Positions 19,299 through 28,700 of a stretch of DNA of 64,000 bases are shown here, one piece after another (positions within the stretch are counted from its first letter, which is position 1; the number at the start of each line of letters is the position of its first letter). The stretch is from positions 35,439 through 99,438 of the forward strand of contig JAISFF010000032.1 of NCBI GenBank assembly GCA_031263725.1, written 5' to 3'. Source of the stretch: Lysobacteraceae bacterium (lineage in GTDB: Bacteria > Pseudomonadota > Gammaproteobacteria > Xanthomonadales > Xanthomonadaceae). The notes under the pieces are model-generated. The model was not told the origin of the DNA and ran no database searches. It saw nothing but the letters and a program-made list of their open reading frames with translations. The translations under genes were made by a program, and so were the position numbers.

Positions 19299-20136
19299 CT
19301 AGCGGCCGTCCGTTACGGGCGTAGCGGCCGTGGCGGGAAGTTCGGCCAGTAGCGGAATCTGGTCTTCGTTGCCAGGGAATCTGTTCGGGCAGCGTGGGCC
19401 GCCAGTAGATATGTTCCACGGCAACCATGCGCCCTTTATCGGGTGGATCCTCCGGCATCCGGTTGCGGACGGTCGGATCGGCGCCACGCTGCAGCAGCCA
19501 CCAGACCCGGTCGAAGGCGCCACGTTCGCTATACCAAATAACGGGAGTATCGGTTAAACCGTAAACTGAGGCATTGATATCGGCGCCGCGCTCGATCAGC
19601 AACTGGATGTTCTGCCACTGGTTCTGGCTGATAAGCGCCTGAAACAGCAGGGTTTCATCATTGGAGTTGAGCGTGTTGGGATCGCCACCATGGTCCAGCA
19701 GAAGTTCCAGATAGCGGGGATCTTCCATCGCCGCGGCAAAAACCATGGCGTTATTGTGATGGACGGGCTCGGGTTTACCGGTAAAGGGATTGATTTCCTG
19801 ATCGGTCCGGCGGGCGTTGGGATCGGCACCGTTTTCGAGCATGGCGCGCAGGCTGTCCAGGCGCTCGGCGCGCAGGGGCCAGGCGAGCAGCGGTACGCCC
19901 CCAGTGGAGAAAATCGTGTCCGGATCGACGCCCTCCTCTTGCATCAGCCGGTTGATGCGGCGGATATCGCCGTTCTCGGCGGCGACCGCCAGTGCCAGCG
20001 CCTTGCCTTCGAAATAGCGTTGCGCGCCGAGGCGGGAAGCCTGCGGGCCGGCTTGCAGGCAGCCGGCCAGCAGCAGGACGGCCAGCAAACCCGCGATCGG
20101 CCAGGATTGTTGCCGTAAAACCCGAGTCAGTGCCAT
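19299..20136 (-). pseudogene. Ankyrin lipoprotein, copy 1 (frameshifted by 101-bp deletion)
   Basis: Begins as an intact copy: lipobox LLLAGC (Cys26), then the ankyrin-type repeats up to 'IYWRPTLPEQIPWQR'. At about 19372 it lacks 101 bases that copies 2-4 have (33 residues beginning QCQQWL). The joint sits on a shared CGTT, i.e. a microhomology deletion. The loss shifts the frame, so the normal end ('EDQIPLLAELPATAATPV') is in another frame and translation would run on, antisense to the Na/Pi transporter gene, for more than 600 codons. The ankyrin part might still be made but with a wrong, very long tail; most likely inactive. Confidence 0.85.
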
Positions 20137-20181
20137 CCCCGTCTCCCGCAGCATGCAAAAAGTTCCATTACCGGATCAAGC

Positions 20182-21120
20182 CTAGCGGCCGTCCGTTACG
20201 GGCGTAGCGGCCGTGGCGGGAAGTTCGGCCAGTAGCGGAATCTGGTCTTCGTTTTCGTAGGGCAGGTGGGCATGTTGCCGATCTTTGCGCAAAGCCTCGG
20301 TCATCGGCGGCCTGGAGATGCCGCGGTCGATCAGCCATTGCTGGCATTGGCGTTGCCAAGGGATCTGTTCGGGCAGCGTGGGCCGCCAGTAGATATGTTC
20401 CACGGCGACCATGCGTCCCTGGTCGGGCGGATCTTCCGGCATCCGGCTACGCACGGTCGGATCGGCGCCATGCTGCAGCAGCCACCAGACCCGGTCGAAG
20501 GCGCCGCGAGTGCTGTACCAAGTGATCGGGGTATTAACTAAGCCATAAGCGTGGGCATTGATATCGGCGCCGCGCTTGATCAGCAACTGGATATTCTGCC
20601 ATTGATTCTGGCTGATAAGTGCTTGGAATAATAGGGTTTCATTACTGACATTGCGAGTATTGGGATCGCCGCCGTAGTCCAACAGAAGTTCCAGATAGCG
20701 GGAGTCCTCCATCGCCGCGGCGAAGACCATGGCATTATTACGGGAGCGGGATTCAGTCTTGCCGCTAAGCGGGCTGGTGAACTCATCGACCCGGTGCGCA
20801 TTGGGATCGGCGCCGTTTTCGAGCATGGCGCGCAGGCTGTCCAGGCGTTCGGCGCGCAGAGGCCAGGCGAGCAGCGGCACGCCTTCGGTGGAGAAGACCG
20901 TGTCCGGATCGACGCCTTCCTCTTGCATCAGCCGGTTGATGCGGCGGATATCGCCGTTCTCGGTGGCGACCGCCAGTGCCAGCGCCTTGCCTTCGAAATA
21001 GCGTTGCGCGCCAAGGCGGGAAGCCTGCGGGCCGGCTTGCAGGCAACCGGCCAGCAGCAGGACCGCCAGCAAACCCGCGATCGGCCAGGATTGTTGCCGT
21101 AAAGCCCGAGTCAGTGCCAT
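20182..21120 (-). CDS. Ankyrin-repeat lipoprotein, copy 2 (probable immunity protein)
   Basis: A 312-residue lipoprotein. The signal peptide ends in LLLAGC with Cys26 to be lipidated; there is no Asp after the Cys, so it is expected to go to the outer membrane, facing the periplasm. Ankyrin-like helix pairs follow: 'NGDIRRINRLMQEEGVDPDT', 'RLDSLRAMLENGADPN', 'RYLELLLDYGGDPN', 'NIQLLIKRGADINA', 'FDRVWWLLQHGADPT'. GGGAGA is five bases before the ATG. Being next to a lipase-type X-T4SS effector and lying in the periplasm, where such a lipase would act, it most likely binds and blocks it. That role is inferred; the ankyrin/lipobox features are directly visible. Its middle segment ('VDEFTSPLSGKTESR') matches copy 4. 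Confidence 0.85.
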   Translation of the reverse strand: MALTRALRQQSWPIAGLLAVLLLAGCLQAGPQASRLGAQRYFEGKALALAVATENGDIRRINRLMQEEGVDPDTVFSTEGVPLLAWPLRAERLDSLRAMLENGADPNAHRVDEFTSPLSGKTESRSRNNAMVFAAAMEDSRYLELLLDYGGDPNTRNVSNETLLFQALISQNQWQNIQLLIKRGADINAHAYGLVNTPITWYSTRGAFDRVWWLLQHGADPTVRSRMPEDPPDQGRMVAVEHIYWRPTLPEQIPWQRQCQQWLIDRGISRPPMTEALRKDRQHAHLPYENEDQIPLLAELPATAATPVTDGR

Positions 21121-21159
21121 CCCCGTCTCCCGCGGTATGCAAAAAGTTCCATTACCGGA

Positions 21160-22104
21160 TCAAGGCGATTGGCCGTCCGTCACGGGCGGGGTGGCCGTAG
21201 CGGGGAACTCGGCCAGCAGCGGAATCTGGTCTTCGTTTTCGTAGGGCAGGCCCGCCCGTCGGCGGTCGTTGCGCAGGGCGCTGCGCATCGGTGGGCGGGG
21301 AATGTTGCGGTCGATCAGCCATTGCTGACACTGACGCTGCCAGGGGATCTGCGCGGGCAACGTTGGCCGCCAGTAGATGTATTCGACGGCGGGCATATGC
21401 CCCTGGTCAGGCAGGTCCTCCGGCATCCGGTCGCGGACGGTCGGGTCGGCGCCGTGCTGCAGCAGCCACCAGACCCGGTCGAAGGCGCCACGTTCGCTGT
21501 ACCAAACAACCAGAGTATCGGTTAGACCGGCAACAGAAGCATTGATGTCAGCGCCGCGCTCGATCAGCAACTGGATGTTCTGCCATTGGTTCTGGCTGAG
21601 AAGCGCTTGAAGTGGCAGGGTTTCATCATTGGAGTTGAGCGTGTTGGGATCGCCGCCGTGGTCCAGCAGCAGTTCCAGATAGCGGGGGTCTTCCATCGCC
21701 GCAGCAAAGACCATGGCGTTGTTGTGATGGAGGGGTTCGGGTTTACCGGTAAAGGGATTGATTTCCTGATCGGTCCGGCGGGCATTGGGATCGGCGCCGT
21801 TTTCGAGCATGGCGCGCAGGCTGTCCAGGCGTTCGGCGCGCAGGGGCCAGGCCAACAGCGGCACGCCTCCGGTGGAGAAGACCGTGTCCGGATCGACGCC
21901 TTCCTCTTGCATCAGCCGGTTGATGCGGCGGATATCGCCGTTCTCGGCGGCAACCGCCAGTGCCAACGCCTTGCCTTGGAAATAGCGTTGCGCGCCGAGG
22001 CGGGAAGCCTGCGGGCCGGCTTGCAGGCAGCCGGCCAGCAGCAGGACGGCCAGTAAACCCGTGATCGGCCAGGATTGTTGCCGTAAAACCCGAGTCAGTG
22101 CCAT
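21160..22104 (-). CDS. Ankyrin-repeat lipoprotein, copy 3 (probable immunity protein)
   Basis: 314 residues, same design as copy 2 (lipobox LLLAGC, Cys26; ankyrin-like repeats). The middle block ('TDQEINPFTGKPEPLHHNNAM', 'NTLNSNDETL') is shared with the broken copy 1, while the end ('GHMPAVEYIYWRPTL', 'LRNDRRRAGLPYEN') is shared with copy 4. The C-terminus differs slightly from the others (PVTDGQSP) because the usual stop is changed. Same ribosome binding site and spacer as copies 1 and 2. Confidence 0.85.
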   Translation of the reverse strand: MALTRVLRQQSWPITGLLAVLLLAGCLQAGPQASRLGAQRYFQGKALALAVAAENGDIRRINRLMQEEGVDPDTVFSTGGVPLLAWPLRAERLDSLRAMLENGADPNARRTDQEINPFTGKPEPLHHNNAMVFAAAMEDPRYLELLLDHGGDPNTLNSNDETLPLQALLSQNQWQNIQLLIERGADINASVAGLTDTLVVWYSERGAFDRVWWLLQHGADPTVRDRMPEDLPDQGHMPAVEYIYWRPTLPAQIPWQRQCQQWLIDRNIPRPPMRSALRNDRRRAGLPYENEDQIPLLAEFPATATPPVTDGQSP

Positions 22105-22152
22105 TCCCGTCTCCTGCGGCATGCAAAGAACCGTTCCATTACCGGATTGAGC

Positions 22153-23085
22153 CTACCGGCCGTCCGTTACGGACGGGGCGGCCGTGGCGGGAAGTTCGGC
22201 CAGTAGCGGAATCTGGTCTTCGTTTTCGTAGGGCAGGCCGGCACGCCGGCGGTCATTACGCAGACTGCTGGGCATGGAGGGGCGGGAGATGCCGCGATCA
22301 AGCAACCACTGCTGGCACTGGCGTTGCCAGGGGATCTGTTCGGGCAGCGTGGGCCGCCAATAGATATATTCCACGGCGGGCATATGCCCTTTATCGGGTG
22401 GATCCTCCGGCATCCGGTCGCGCACGGCTGGATCAGCGCCACGCTGTAGCAGCCACCAGACTCGATCGAAGGCGCCGCGTTCGCTGTACCACATGACGGG
22501 CGTATCGGTTAAGCCATGAACCGACGCATTGATATCGGCGCCGCGTTCGATCAGCAACTGGATGTTCTGCCATTGGTTCTGGCTGATAAGAGCCTGAAAC
22601 AGCAAGGTTTCGTTGCTGACATTGCGAGTATTGGGGTTGCCACCATGATCCAGCAGCAGTTCCAGATAACGGGAGTCTTCCATCGCCGCGGCAAAGACCA
22701 TGGCGTTATTGCGGGGCCGCGATTCCGTTTTGCCGCTAAGCGGGCTGGTGAACTCATCGACCCGGTGCGCATTGGGATCAGCGCCGTTTTCGAGCATGGC
22801 GCGCAGGCTGTCCAGGCGTTCGGCGCGCAGGGGCCAGGCGAGCAGCGGCACGCCTTCGGTGGAGAAGATCGTGTCCGGATCGACGCCTTCCTCTTGCATC
22901 AGCCGGTTGATGCGGCGGATATCACCGTTCTCGGTGGCGACCGCCAGTGCCAGCGCCTTGCCTTCGAAATAGCGCTGCGCGCCGAGGCGGGAAGCCTGCG
23001 GGCCGGCTTGCAGGCAACCGGCCAGCCACAGCAGGGCCAGCAGCAGGCCCAAGCGAGGGAAACCTCGGGAGACAGGCAGAGGCAT
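22153..23085 (-). CDS. Ankyrin-repeat lipoprotein, copy 4 (effector-proximal, probable immunity protein)
   Basis: 310 residues. This copy has its own signal peptide (MPLPVSRGFPRLGLLLALLW then LAGC, Cys24), unlike the MALTR... leader of copies 1-3, but from the Cys onward it is nearly the same protein. AGGAG lies six bases before the ATG at 23085, fixing the start; the open frame extends 17 codons further. It is first in the array and nearest the shared promoter region with the effector, so it probably represents the original gene from which the others were duplicated. Ankyrin-like repeats as in copy 2. Confidence 0.87.
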   Translation of the reverse strand: MPLPVSRGFPRLGLLLALLWLAGCLQAGPQASRLGAQRYFEGKALALAVATENGDIRRINRLMQEEGVDPDTIFSTEGVPLLAWPLRAERLDSLRAMLENGADPNAHRVDEFTSPLSGKTESRPRNNAMVFAAAMEDSRYLELLLDHGGNPNTRNVSNETLLFQALISQNQWQNIQLLIERGADINASVHGLTDTPVMWYSERGAFDRVWWLLQRGADPAVRDRMPEDPPDKGHMPAVEYIYWRPTLPEQIPWQRQCQQWLLDRGISRPSMPSSLRNDRRRAGLPYENEDQIPLLAELPATAAPSVTDGR

Positions 23086-23113
23086 ACGGACTCCTTCCAC
23101 GGACGGTTGCGCG

Positions 23114-23143
23114 ATACTAGACAGGAATGGCCGCAATAGACAA
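23114..23143 (-). promoter_or_regulatory. Predicted promoter for the ankyrin lipoprotein operon
   Basis: On the minus strand TTGTCT (23143-23138) is followed after 18 bases by TAGTAT (23119-23114), each four of six matches to the sigma-70 hexamers, ending 29 bases before the start codon of copy 4. Prediction from sequence only. Confidence 0.4.
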
Positions 23144-23166
23144 GCCCTGGCCGGTTATGGCATAAA
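23137..23166 (+). promoter_or_regulatory. Predicted promoter for the effector gene
   Basis: TAGACA (23137-23142, five of six matches) and CATAAA (23161-23166, four of six) are 18 bases apart, 34 bases before the GTG of the effector. Its -35 box overlaps that of the divergent immunity promoter almost completely. Prediction only. Confidence 0.35.
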
Positions 23167-23199
23167 CGCCAGGTTCCGATTGTCAAGGGGAAAGCTAGG

Positions 23200-25629
23200 G
23201 TGAGCAGGGAAACCGATCCGGATAACAAAACCGTTGATTCGACCGACGCGCCGGTGGTGGTCATGATGCGACCGCTGCAGGACCGCATCGGGGCGCAAGG
23301 CCGGGAACAGGAGCGGCAGTTGCTGGCGGAACTGCGCGCGGCCGGACACGAGGAGCAGGCCGGGCGCTTGGCCACGCAACTGCACGCCCGGGAAATGGCC
23401 GGGCTGGCCGCCGATGTCTATCAATCGGCCCGGCATGCCGGCGCGCCGCCACCGGGCTGGACGCGCGGCAGCGCCGATTTTGCGGCACTGCGCGCCTTGG
23501 GGTTGAATTCCAGCGATGCGGAAATTGAGGAATTGTTGCAGCCCAAAGCCTCAGGCTTCCGGGCCGAAATCTATATCCCCGATCCGGTCGTGCATGGCGC
23601 GGATGCCAGGCCGGTGCTGGTTTTCAAAGGCTCGACCGGGCCGATTGCCGACCCCGATGCGCCCGGCGGCATCCGCGAGAGCGGCGGCGAGGACTACGTG
23701 CACAACGTCCTGCAGGGCCTGGGCGAGAAAAGCGATTACTACGATCGCGCGATGAATTTGGCGCTGACGCTCAAACGTAGCGGCATTCGGGACAACTTCG
23801 AAATCACCGCGCACTCGCTGGGCGGTGGCATGGCCTCGGCGGCGGCCTCGGTATCGGGCGTACCCACCACCACCTTCAATGCGGCCGGCCTGCATCCGAA
23901 TACGGTGACGCGGTTCCTGCGGGAAAACAATCTGAGCGAACGATACGATCCCCAGGCGCTGATCGCCGCCTACCAGGCCGACGGGGAAATACTGAACGAG
24001 GCCCAGTTGGGCAGCCGCCAGCTGGGCGTCCGGGAGCGGATGCAACTGGGTTTCATCGCCAGCCAACTGACGCAGAACCCGGAACTCAAGACGCTGGCCC
24101 TGGGCAAGCTGGCGGACGGGATTCTGCCCCGGCATGCCATGAACGATGCGCAGCGGCTGCTGGATACGCTCGGCAATGCCCGTTCCGGCATCGCCGATGT
24201 GCGGATGCCGCCGACGGCCGGCAACACCATCGCCATTCCCGCGATGATGTATGACGAGAAGGATCAGATCGTGTTCCGCCCGGACATCCCATCGCTGCGC
24301 GAAGCCGGCAGCCTGGGCGGGCCGTTGCTGGATGTGGTGACCAATACGGTCATCGGTGCCAAGGCTGGATACACGGCCGGGCAGCCCATCGCCTGGACGA
24401 CCCGCGCGGTCGGAAACGGCTTCGATGCCGTCGGCGATGTCAGCGAGCAGGCGCTGCGCATCGGCGGCAAGCTCCAGGCCGCACCGGTCACGGTGACCCA
24501 TACCGTGGCCGGGATGGGGACGGTGGTGGTCGGCGAGGGCCTGGCCTATGGCCGTACCGGGATCGGCTATGCGGCTGCGGGCAAGGAATGGGTTTTGGGC
24601 GAATTCAGCGCCGGTGCGCGCGATGTCGGGGCCAAGGTCACAGGGTTGTTCGGTTTCGATGAATACAGCCAGGGCCTGAGCCAGAAGGCGGAGTCGATCC
24701 GCGCCGAGGCCGATGCGCAGGCGCAGCGGCATATCGGCGACGCACAGGCCGGGGCCGCTTCGATCCGGCAGAGTACGGGCGAGGCGGTGCTGGCCATCGA
24801 AGATAGGGGCGCCGCGATCGCCGATGGCATCGAGGCGCACTACGCCGTGGCCGGGAAGATCCTCAATGCCAGCCTGGATGCCCAGGGACGCGCGATAGAG
24901 AACGGCGGCAAGCTTGTCCAGGCCGGCCTGACCCTGTCGGTGGGCGCGGCCGTGGGCCTGGGAACGGCGGCCGAGCAGTACAGCCCGACCCGCATCCAGG
25001 GGTGGGGCAATATCCTGCAGACCCAATCCCTGGTCGAACAGGGAGGCGCGGCCATCGTGGAAGGCATCAGCCGCCATTCCATGACCGAAACCGTGATCCC
25101 GACGATGATTTACCGGGCCGAGGAGGAGAGTGCCAAGGCGCGGTGCCTGCTGCAGGAAAGCCGGCAACGGCAGCCGGCGCCGGAGGCGGAAAAACCGGCG
25201 CCGGACCGGCGTACCGGGGCGCGGATCGACGATCCGGCGCATCCGGACCATGCACTGTTCCGCGGTGCGCAGGATGGGGTGTACGGCGTCGATGCCCGTT
25301 TCGGCCGGACGCCGGACCTGCGCAGCGACCAGCTGTCCGGCACGCTGGCGGCGCGGGCCAAGGAGGCCGGAATGCCCTCGATCGGGCATGTGGTGCTGGG
25401 CGACGACCGCAAGAACATATTCGCGGCGACCACGGCGGATGTGCATTCGCCGGCGTTCCGCTTCGTCAGCACCGACGTGCTGGCGGGAATGAACCAGCCC
25501 TTGAGCGTCAGCACGCAACAGATCGCCGATGCGCAGGCGCGACAGGAAACGCAACGGCAGGCGCAGTCGCCGCAGCAACAGCAACAGCAGGAAGAGACCG
25601 TCGTCCGTTCCGGGCCGCGAATGGTCTGA
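23200..25629 (+). CDS. Lipase-type X-T4SS effector with C-terminal XVIPCD-like domain
   Basis: An 809-residue predicted antibacterial toxin. The N-terminal ~370 residues look like a class 3-type lipase: 'ARPVLVFKGSTG' (strand before the nucleophile region), 'FEITAHSLGGGMASAAASV' with the nucleophile Ser206 in the HSLGG elbow, 'TTTFNAAGLHP' after it, and a possible acid in 'MYDEKDQIVF'. Residues ~390-640 are Ala/Gly-rich helices with hydrophobic stretches ('AGMGTVVVGEGLAYGRTGIG') and a long amphipathic part. Residues ~677-795 match the XVIPCD signal: 'HPDHALFRGAQDGVYGVDAR', 'GRTPDLRSDQLSGTLAARA', 'SIGHVVLGDDRKNIFAAT', followed by a Gln-rich tail ending 'QQQQQQEETVV'. XVIPCD binds VirD4 and marks toxins for injection into rival Gram-negative cells by the Xanthomonadales T4SS. 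No signal peptide. Start is GTG at 23200. Divergent from four lipoproteins that would protect the producer. The T4SS itself is not in the window. Confidence 0.87.
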   Translation: MSRETDPDNKTVDSTDAPVVVMMRPLQDRIGAQGREQERQLLAELRAAGHEEQAGRLATQLHAREMAGLAADVYQSARHAGAPPPGWTRGSADFAALRALGLNSSDAEIEELLQPKASGFRAEIYIPDPVVHGADARPVLVFKGSTGPIADPDAPGGIRESGGEDYVHNVLQGLGEKSDYYDRAMNLALTLKRSGIRDNFEITAHSLGGGMASAAASVSGVPTTTFNAAGLHPNTVTRFLRENNLSERYDPQALIAAYQADGEILNEAQLGSRQLGVRERMQLGFIASQLTQNPELKTLALGKLADGILPRHAMNDAQRLLDTLGNARSGIADVRMPPTAGNTIAIPAMMYDEKDQIVFRPDIPSLREAGSLGGPLLDVVTNTVIGAKAGYTAGQPIAWTTRAVGNGFDAVGDVSEQALRIGGKLQAAPVTVTHTVAGMGTVVVGEGLAYGRTGIGYAAAGKEWVLGEFSAGARDVGAKVTGLFGFDEYSQGLSQKAESIRAEADAQAQRHIGDAQAGAASIRQSTGEAVLAIEDRGAAIADGIEAHYAVAGKILNASLDAQGRAIENGGKLVQAGLTLSVGAAVGLGTAAEQYSPTRIQGWGNILQTQSLVEQGGAAIVEGISRHSMTETVIPTMIYRAEEESAKARCLLQESRQRQPAPEAEKPAPDRRTGARIDDPAHPDHALFRGAQDGVYGVDARFGRTPDLRSDQLSGTLAARAKEAGMPSIGHVVLGDDRKNIFAATTADVHSPAFRFVSTDVLAGMNQPLSVSTQQIADAQARQETQRQAQSPQQQQQQEETVVRSGPRMV

Positions 25630-25716
25630 GCGGCGGGACCGGGCCAACCCGATGCCGGCACCGCCGCGCGGGTTGTTGGTCCGGTCCGGCGCACCCGGCG
25701 TCGGCGCGGGGAACGC

Positions 25717-28700
25717 TCAGGTCCAGGGTCTGGAGATCGCCAGCTTGACCGCGCGCACGCCTGGCTGTGCGCGCAGCGCATCGAGCAGGGCGGGGTTGGC
25801 GCGTATCGATTGCGTGCCGTTCATATCCAGCATTCCGGAAGCGCCCGGACGCAGCAGGTGCAGGCGCAATGGCGTTTTGCCCGGACGATGCCGCGCCAGC
25901 AGCGCATCCACCCGATCCCAGGTACCCGGTTCGCGCAGGTCCAGACGCAGCGACAGCCGTTGCGCGTATTCGGCGCACAGCAGCTCGTAATCCCAGCACT
26001 GGCGCAGACGCAGCGAGAAGCCGCCGCTGAATTCGTCCTCGCGCAGGCCTCCCTGAATCACCACGATGCGGTCGCGGGTGAGGTGCGATCCGAATTCGGC
26101 GAAGGCCTCCGAGAACACGCTGCATTCGATCCGGCCGCGCCCGTCTTCCAGTTGCACGAACATCTGGCTGTCGCCTTTGCGCCGGATCGCGGTGATCTGG
26201 CCGGCCACGGCGGTATTGACCTCGGGTTTCCAGCCGCGTTTCTCGCCGGAAGCAGCGCCATGGCTCCAGATCCGGTCGAGGTCGCTCAGGTCGTAGCCGA
26301 GCAATTGATGCAGTTCCGCGCGGTAGGGGTCGAACGGGTGCCCGCTCAGGTAATGTCCCAGCGTGTCGCGCTCGCCCTGGAGCTTCCGCGTCAGCGGCCA
26401 CTCCTCGCTGCTGGGCAGTTCCAGTTTCAGCGCCGGCGTGCCGCCGCCGCCGAACAGCGACACCTGGCCCGCGGCGCGCTCCCTGGCCAGCTGCTCGGTG
26501 GCTTTCAGCACTTCGGGCAATTGCAGCATCAGCGAGGCGCGATTGGCGCCCAGCGCATCCAGCGCGCCGGCCTGGATCATCGCCTCCAGCGCGCGGCGAT
26601 TGAGCTTGTTGGAATCCACGCGCTTGCAGAAATCCAGCAGATCGCGGAACGATCCGCTCTGTTCGCGCTCGGCCACGATCGCTGCGCAGGCGCCGCGGCC
26701 CACGCCCTTGATCGCGCCGAGTCCATAGTGGATCGTGCGCGGATCGGTGGCTTCGAACATGTAGGCCGAGTGGTTGACCCCGGGCGGTAGCACGGTCAGG
26801 TCCAGGCCGTGCGTTTCATCCAGGAAGCCCATCACCTTGTCGGTGTTGTCCATGTCCGAGGACAGTGTGGCGGCCATGAACTCGGCCGGATAGTGGTTTT
26901 TCAGCCAGGCGGTCTGGTAGGACACCAACGCATAGGCGGCGGCGTGCGATTTGTTGAAGCCGTAGCCGGCGAACTTTTCCATCAGGTCGAAGATCGAGTC
27001 GGCCTTGCGCTCCTCGACGCCGTTCTTGCCGGCGCCCTCGCGGAAGATCTCGCGATGCTTGGCCATTTCCGCCGGCACTTTCTTGCCCATCGCCCGGCGC
27101 AGCAGGTCGGCGCCGCCGAGCGTATAGCCGCCGACGATCTGCGCCATCTGCATGACCTGTTCCTGATAGACCATGATGCCGTAGGTGTCGCGCAATACCG
27201 GCTCCACGCGCGGATCGGGATACTCGACTTCCTGGCGGCCGTGCTTGCGTTCGATGAAGTCCGGGATCAGGTCCATCGGACCCGGCCGGTACAGCGAGAC
27301 CAGCGCGATCAGGTCTTCGAAGCGGTCGGGCATCGCGCGTTTCAGCAACTCGCGCATGCCGCGCGATTCGAACTGGAATACCGCGCCGGTGTTGCCGGGG
27401 ACGAAGATGCGCTGGTAGGTGCTGGCGTCGTCGAGCGGAATGCCGGTGATGTCCAGCAGCGTTTCGCCTGCGGCGGCGCGGCGCACGTTGATCGCCTTCA
27501 CCGCCCAATCGATGATGGTCAGCGTGCGCAGGCCGAGGAAATCGAACTTGACCAGGCCGACCGCTTCGACATCGTCCTTGTCGAACTGGGTGACCGGATT
27601 CCTGCCCAGATTGGCGGTGTCGTGTTCGGCGAACAGCGGGCAGAACTCGTACAGCGGCGCGGGACCGATCACCACGCCGCCCGCGTGCTTGCCGGCGTTG
27701 CGGGTCAGATCCTCCAGCTTCAGCGCCAGATCGATCAGGTCGCGGACTTCGTCCTCGGCTGCGTAACGCTGGATCAGCTCGGACGAGGCCAGCGAACTGT
27801 CGTCGCGCGATTTCTGCGACTGGCCCAGCGCATCGGACAGGGTGATGCCCAGGGTGTTCGGGATCAGCTTGGCGATGCCGTCGACGAAGCCGTAGGGATG
27901 GCCGAGGACGCGCCCGCAGTCGCGCACCACGGCCTTGGCCGACATGGTGCCGTAGGTGATGATCTGGCTGACCCGGTCGCGGCCGTATTTGCGCGCGACA
28001 TAGTCGATGACTTCGTCGCGGCGGTCCATGCAGAAGTCGATGTCGAAGTCCGGCATCGAGACACGTTCGGGATTGAGGAAGCGCTCGAACAGCAGGTTGT
28101 AGGGCAACGGGTCCAGATCGGTGATGCCCAGCGCCCAGGCCACCAGCGAACCGGCGCCGGAACCGCGTCCGGGACCGACCGGAATGCCGTGCTGCTTGGC
28201 CCAGTTGATGAAGTCGGCCACGATCAGGAAGTAACCGGGGAACCCCATCCGGTTGATCACGTCCAGCTCGCGCTGCAGGCGCTGTTCGTAGTCCTCGCGG
28301 CGCGAGCCCGCGGCCAGCGGATGGCTCGCGAGCCGTTGCGCCAGTCCTTCCACGGCCTGGTTGTGGATCCAGCTTTCCAGCGTCTCGTCGTTGGGCACGG
28401 GGTAGGCGGGCAGGGCGTATTCGCCCAGCTTCAGTTCGAGATTGCAGCGCTGCGCCAGGGCCAGGGTGTTGTCGATGGCATCGGGGACATCGGCGAAACG
28501 CTGCGCCATTTCCCCGGCCGGCTTGAGGAATTGCTCCTGACTGTAGTCGCGCGGACGCTTGGGATCGTCCAGCACCCGTCCCGAGGAAATGCAGACGCGC
28601 GCCTCGTGCGATTCAAACGCTTCGGCGTCGAGGAAGCGGACATCGTTGCTGGCCACCACCGGAATGCCGCGCGCGCCGGCGGCGTGCAGGGCGAAGGCGT

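Larger units (their letters stand above)
19299..23085 (-). repeat. Tandem array of four ankyrin-lipoprotein genes, period ~984 bp
   Basis: Four head-to-tail units start at 23085, 22104, 21120 and 20136, so the spacing is 981, 984 and 984 bases. Each unit includes both the gene and its spacer: 'TTCCATTACCGGAT' and 'GGCCGTCCGT' recur just after each stop. Copies differ at many positions, in blocks that are shared by different partners in different parts of the gene, so this is a real, diverged array and not an assembly echo. All four read toward lower coordinates and are separated by 40-70 bases, which suggests one transcript beginning in front of the copy at 23085. Confidence 0.9.

Noticed and set aside
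17272..20154. 960-codon open frame on the minus strand
   Set aside because: Its first ~260 codons are ankyrin copy 1; the remainder is antisense to the Na/Pi transporter gene and only open because of the 101-bp frameshift and high GC.
19299..23085. Possible assembly duplication
   Set aside because: The four units differ at many positions in structured blocks and one has a unique deletion, so they are real copies.
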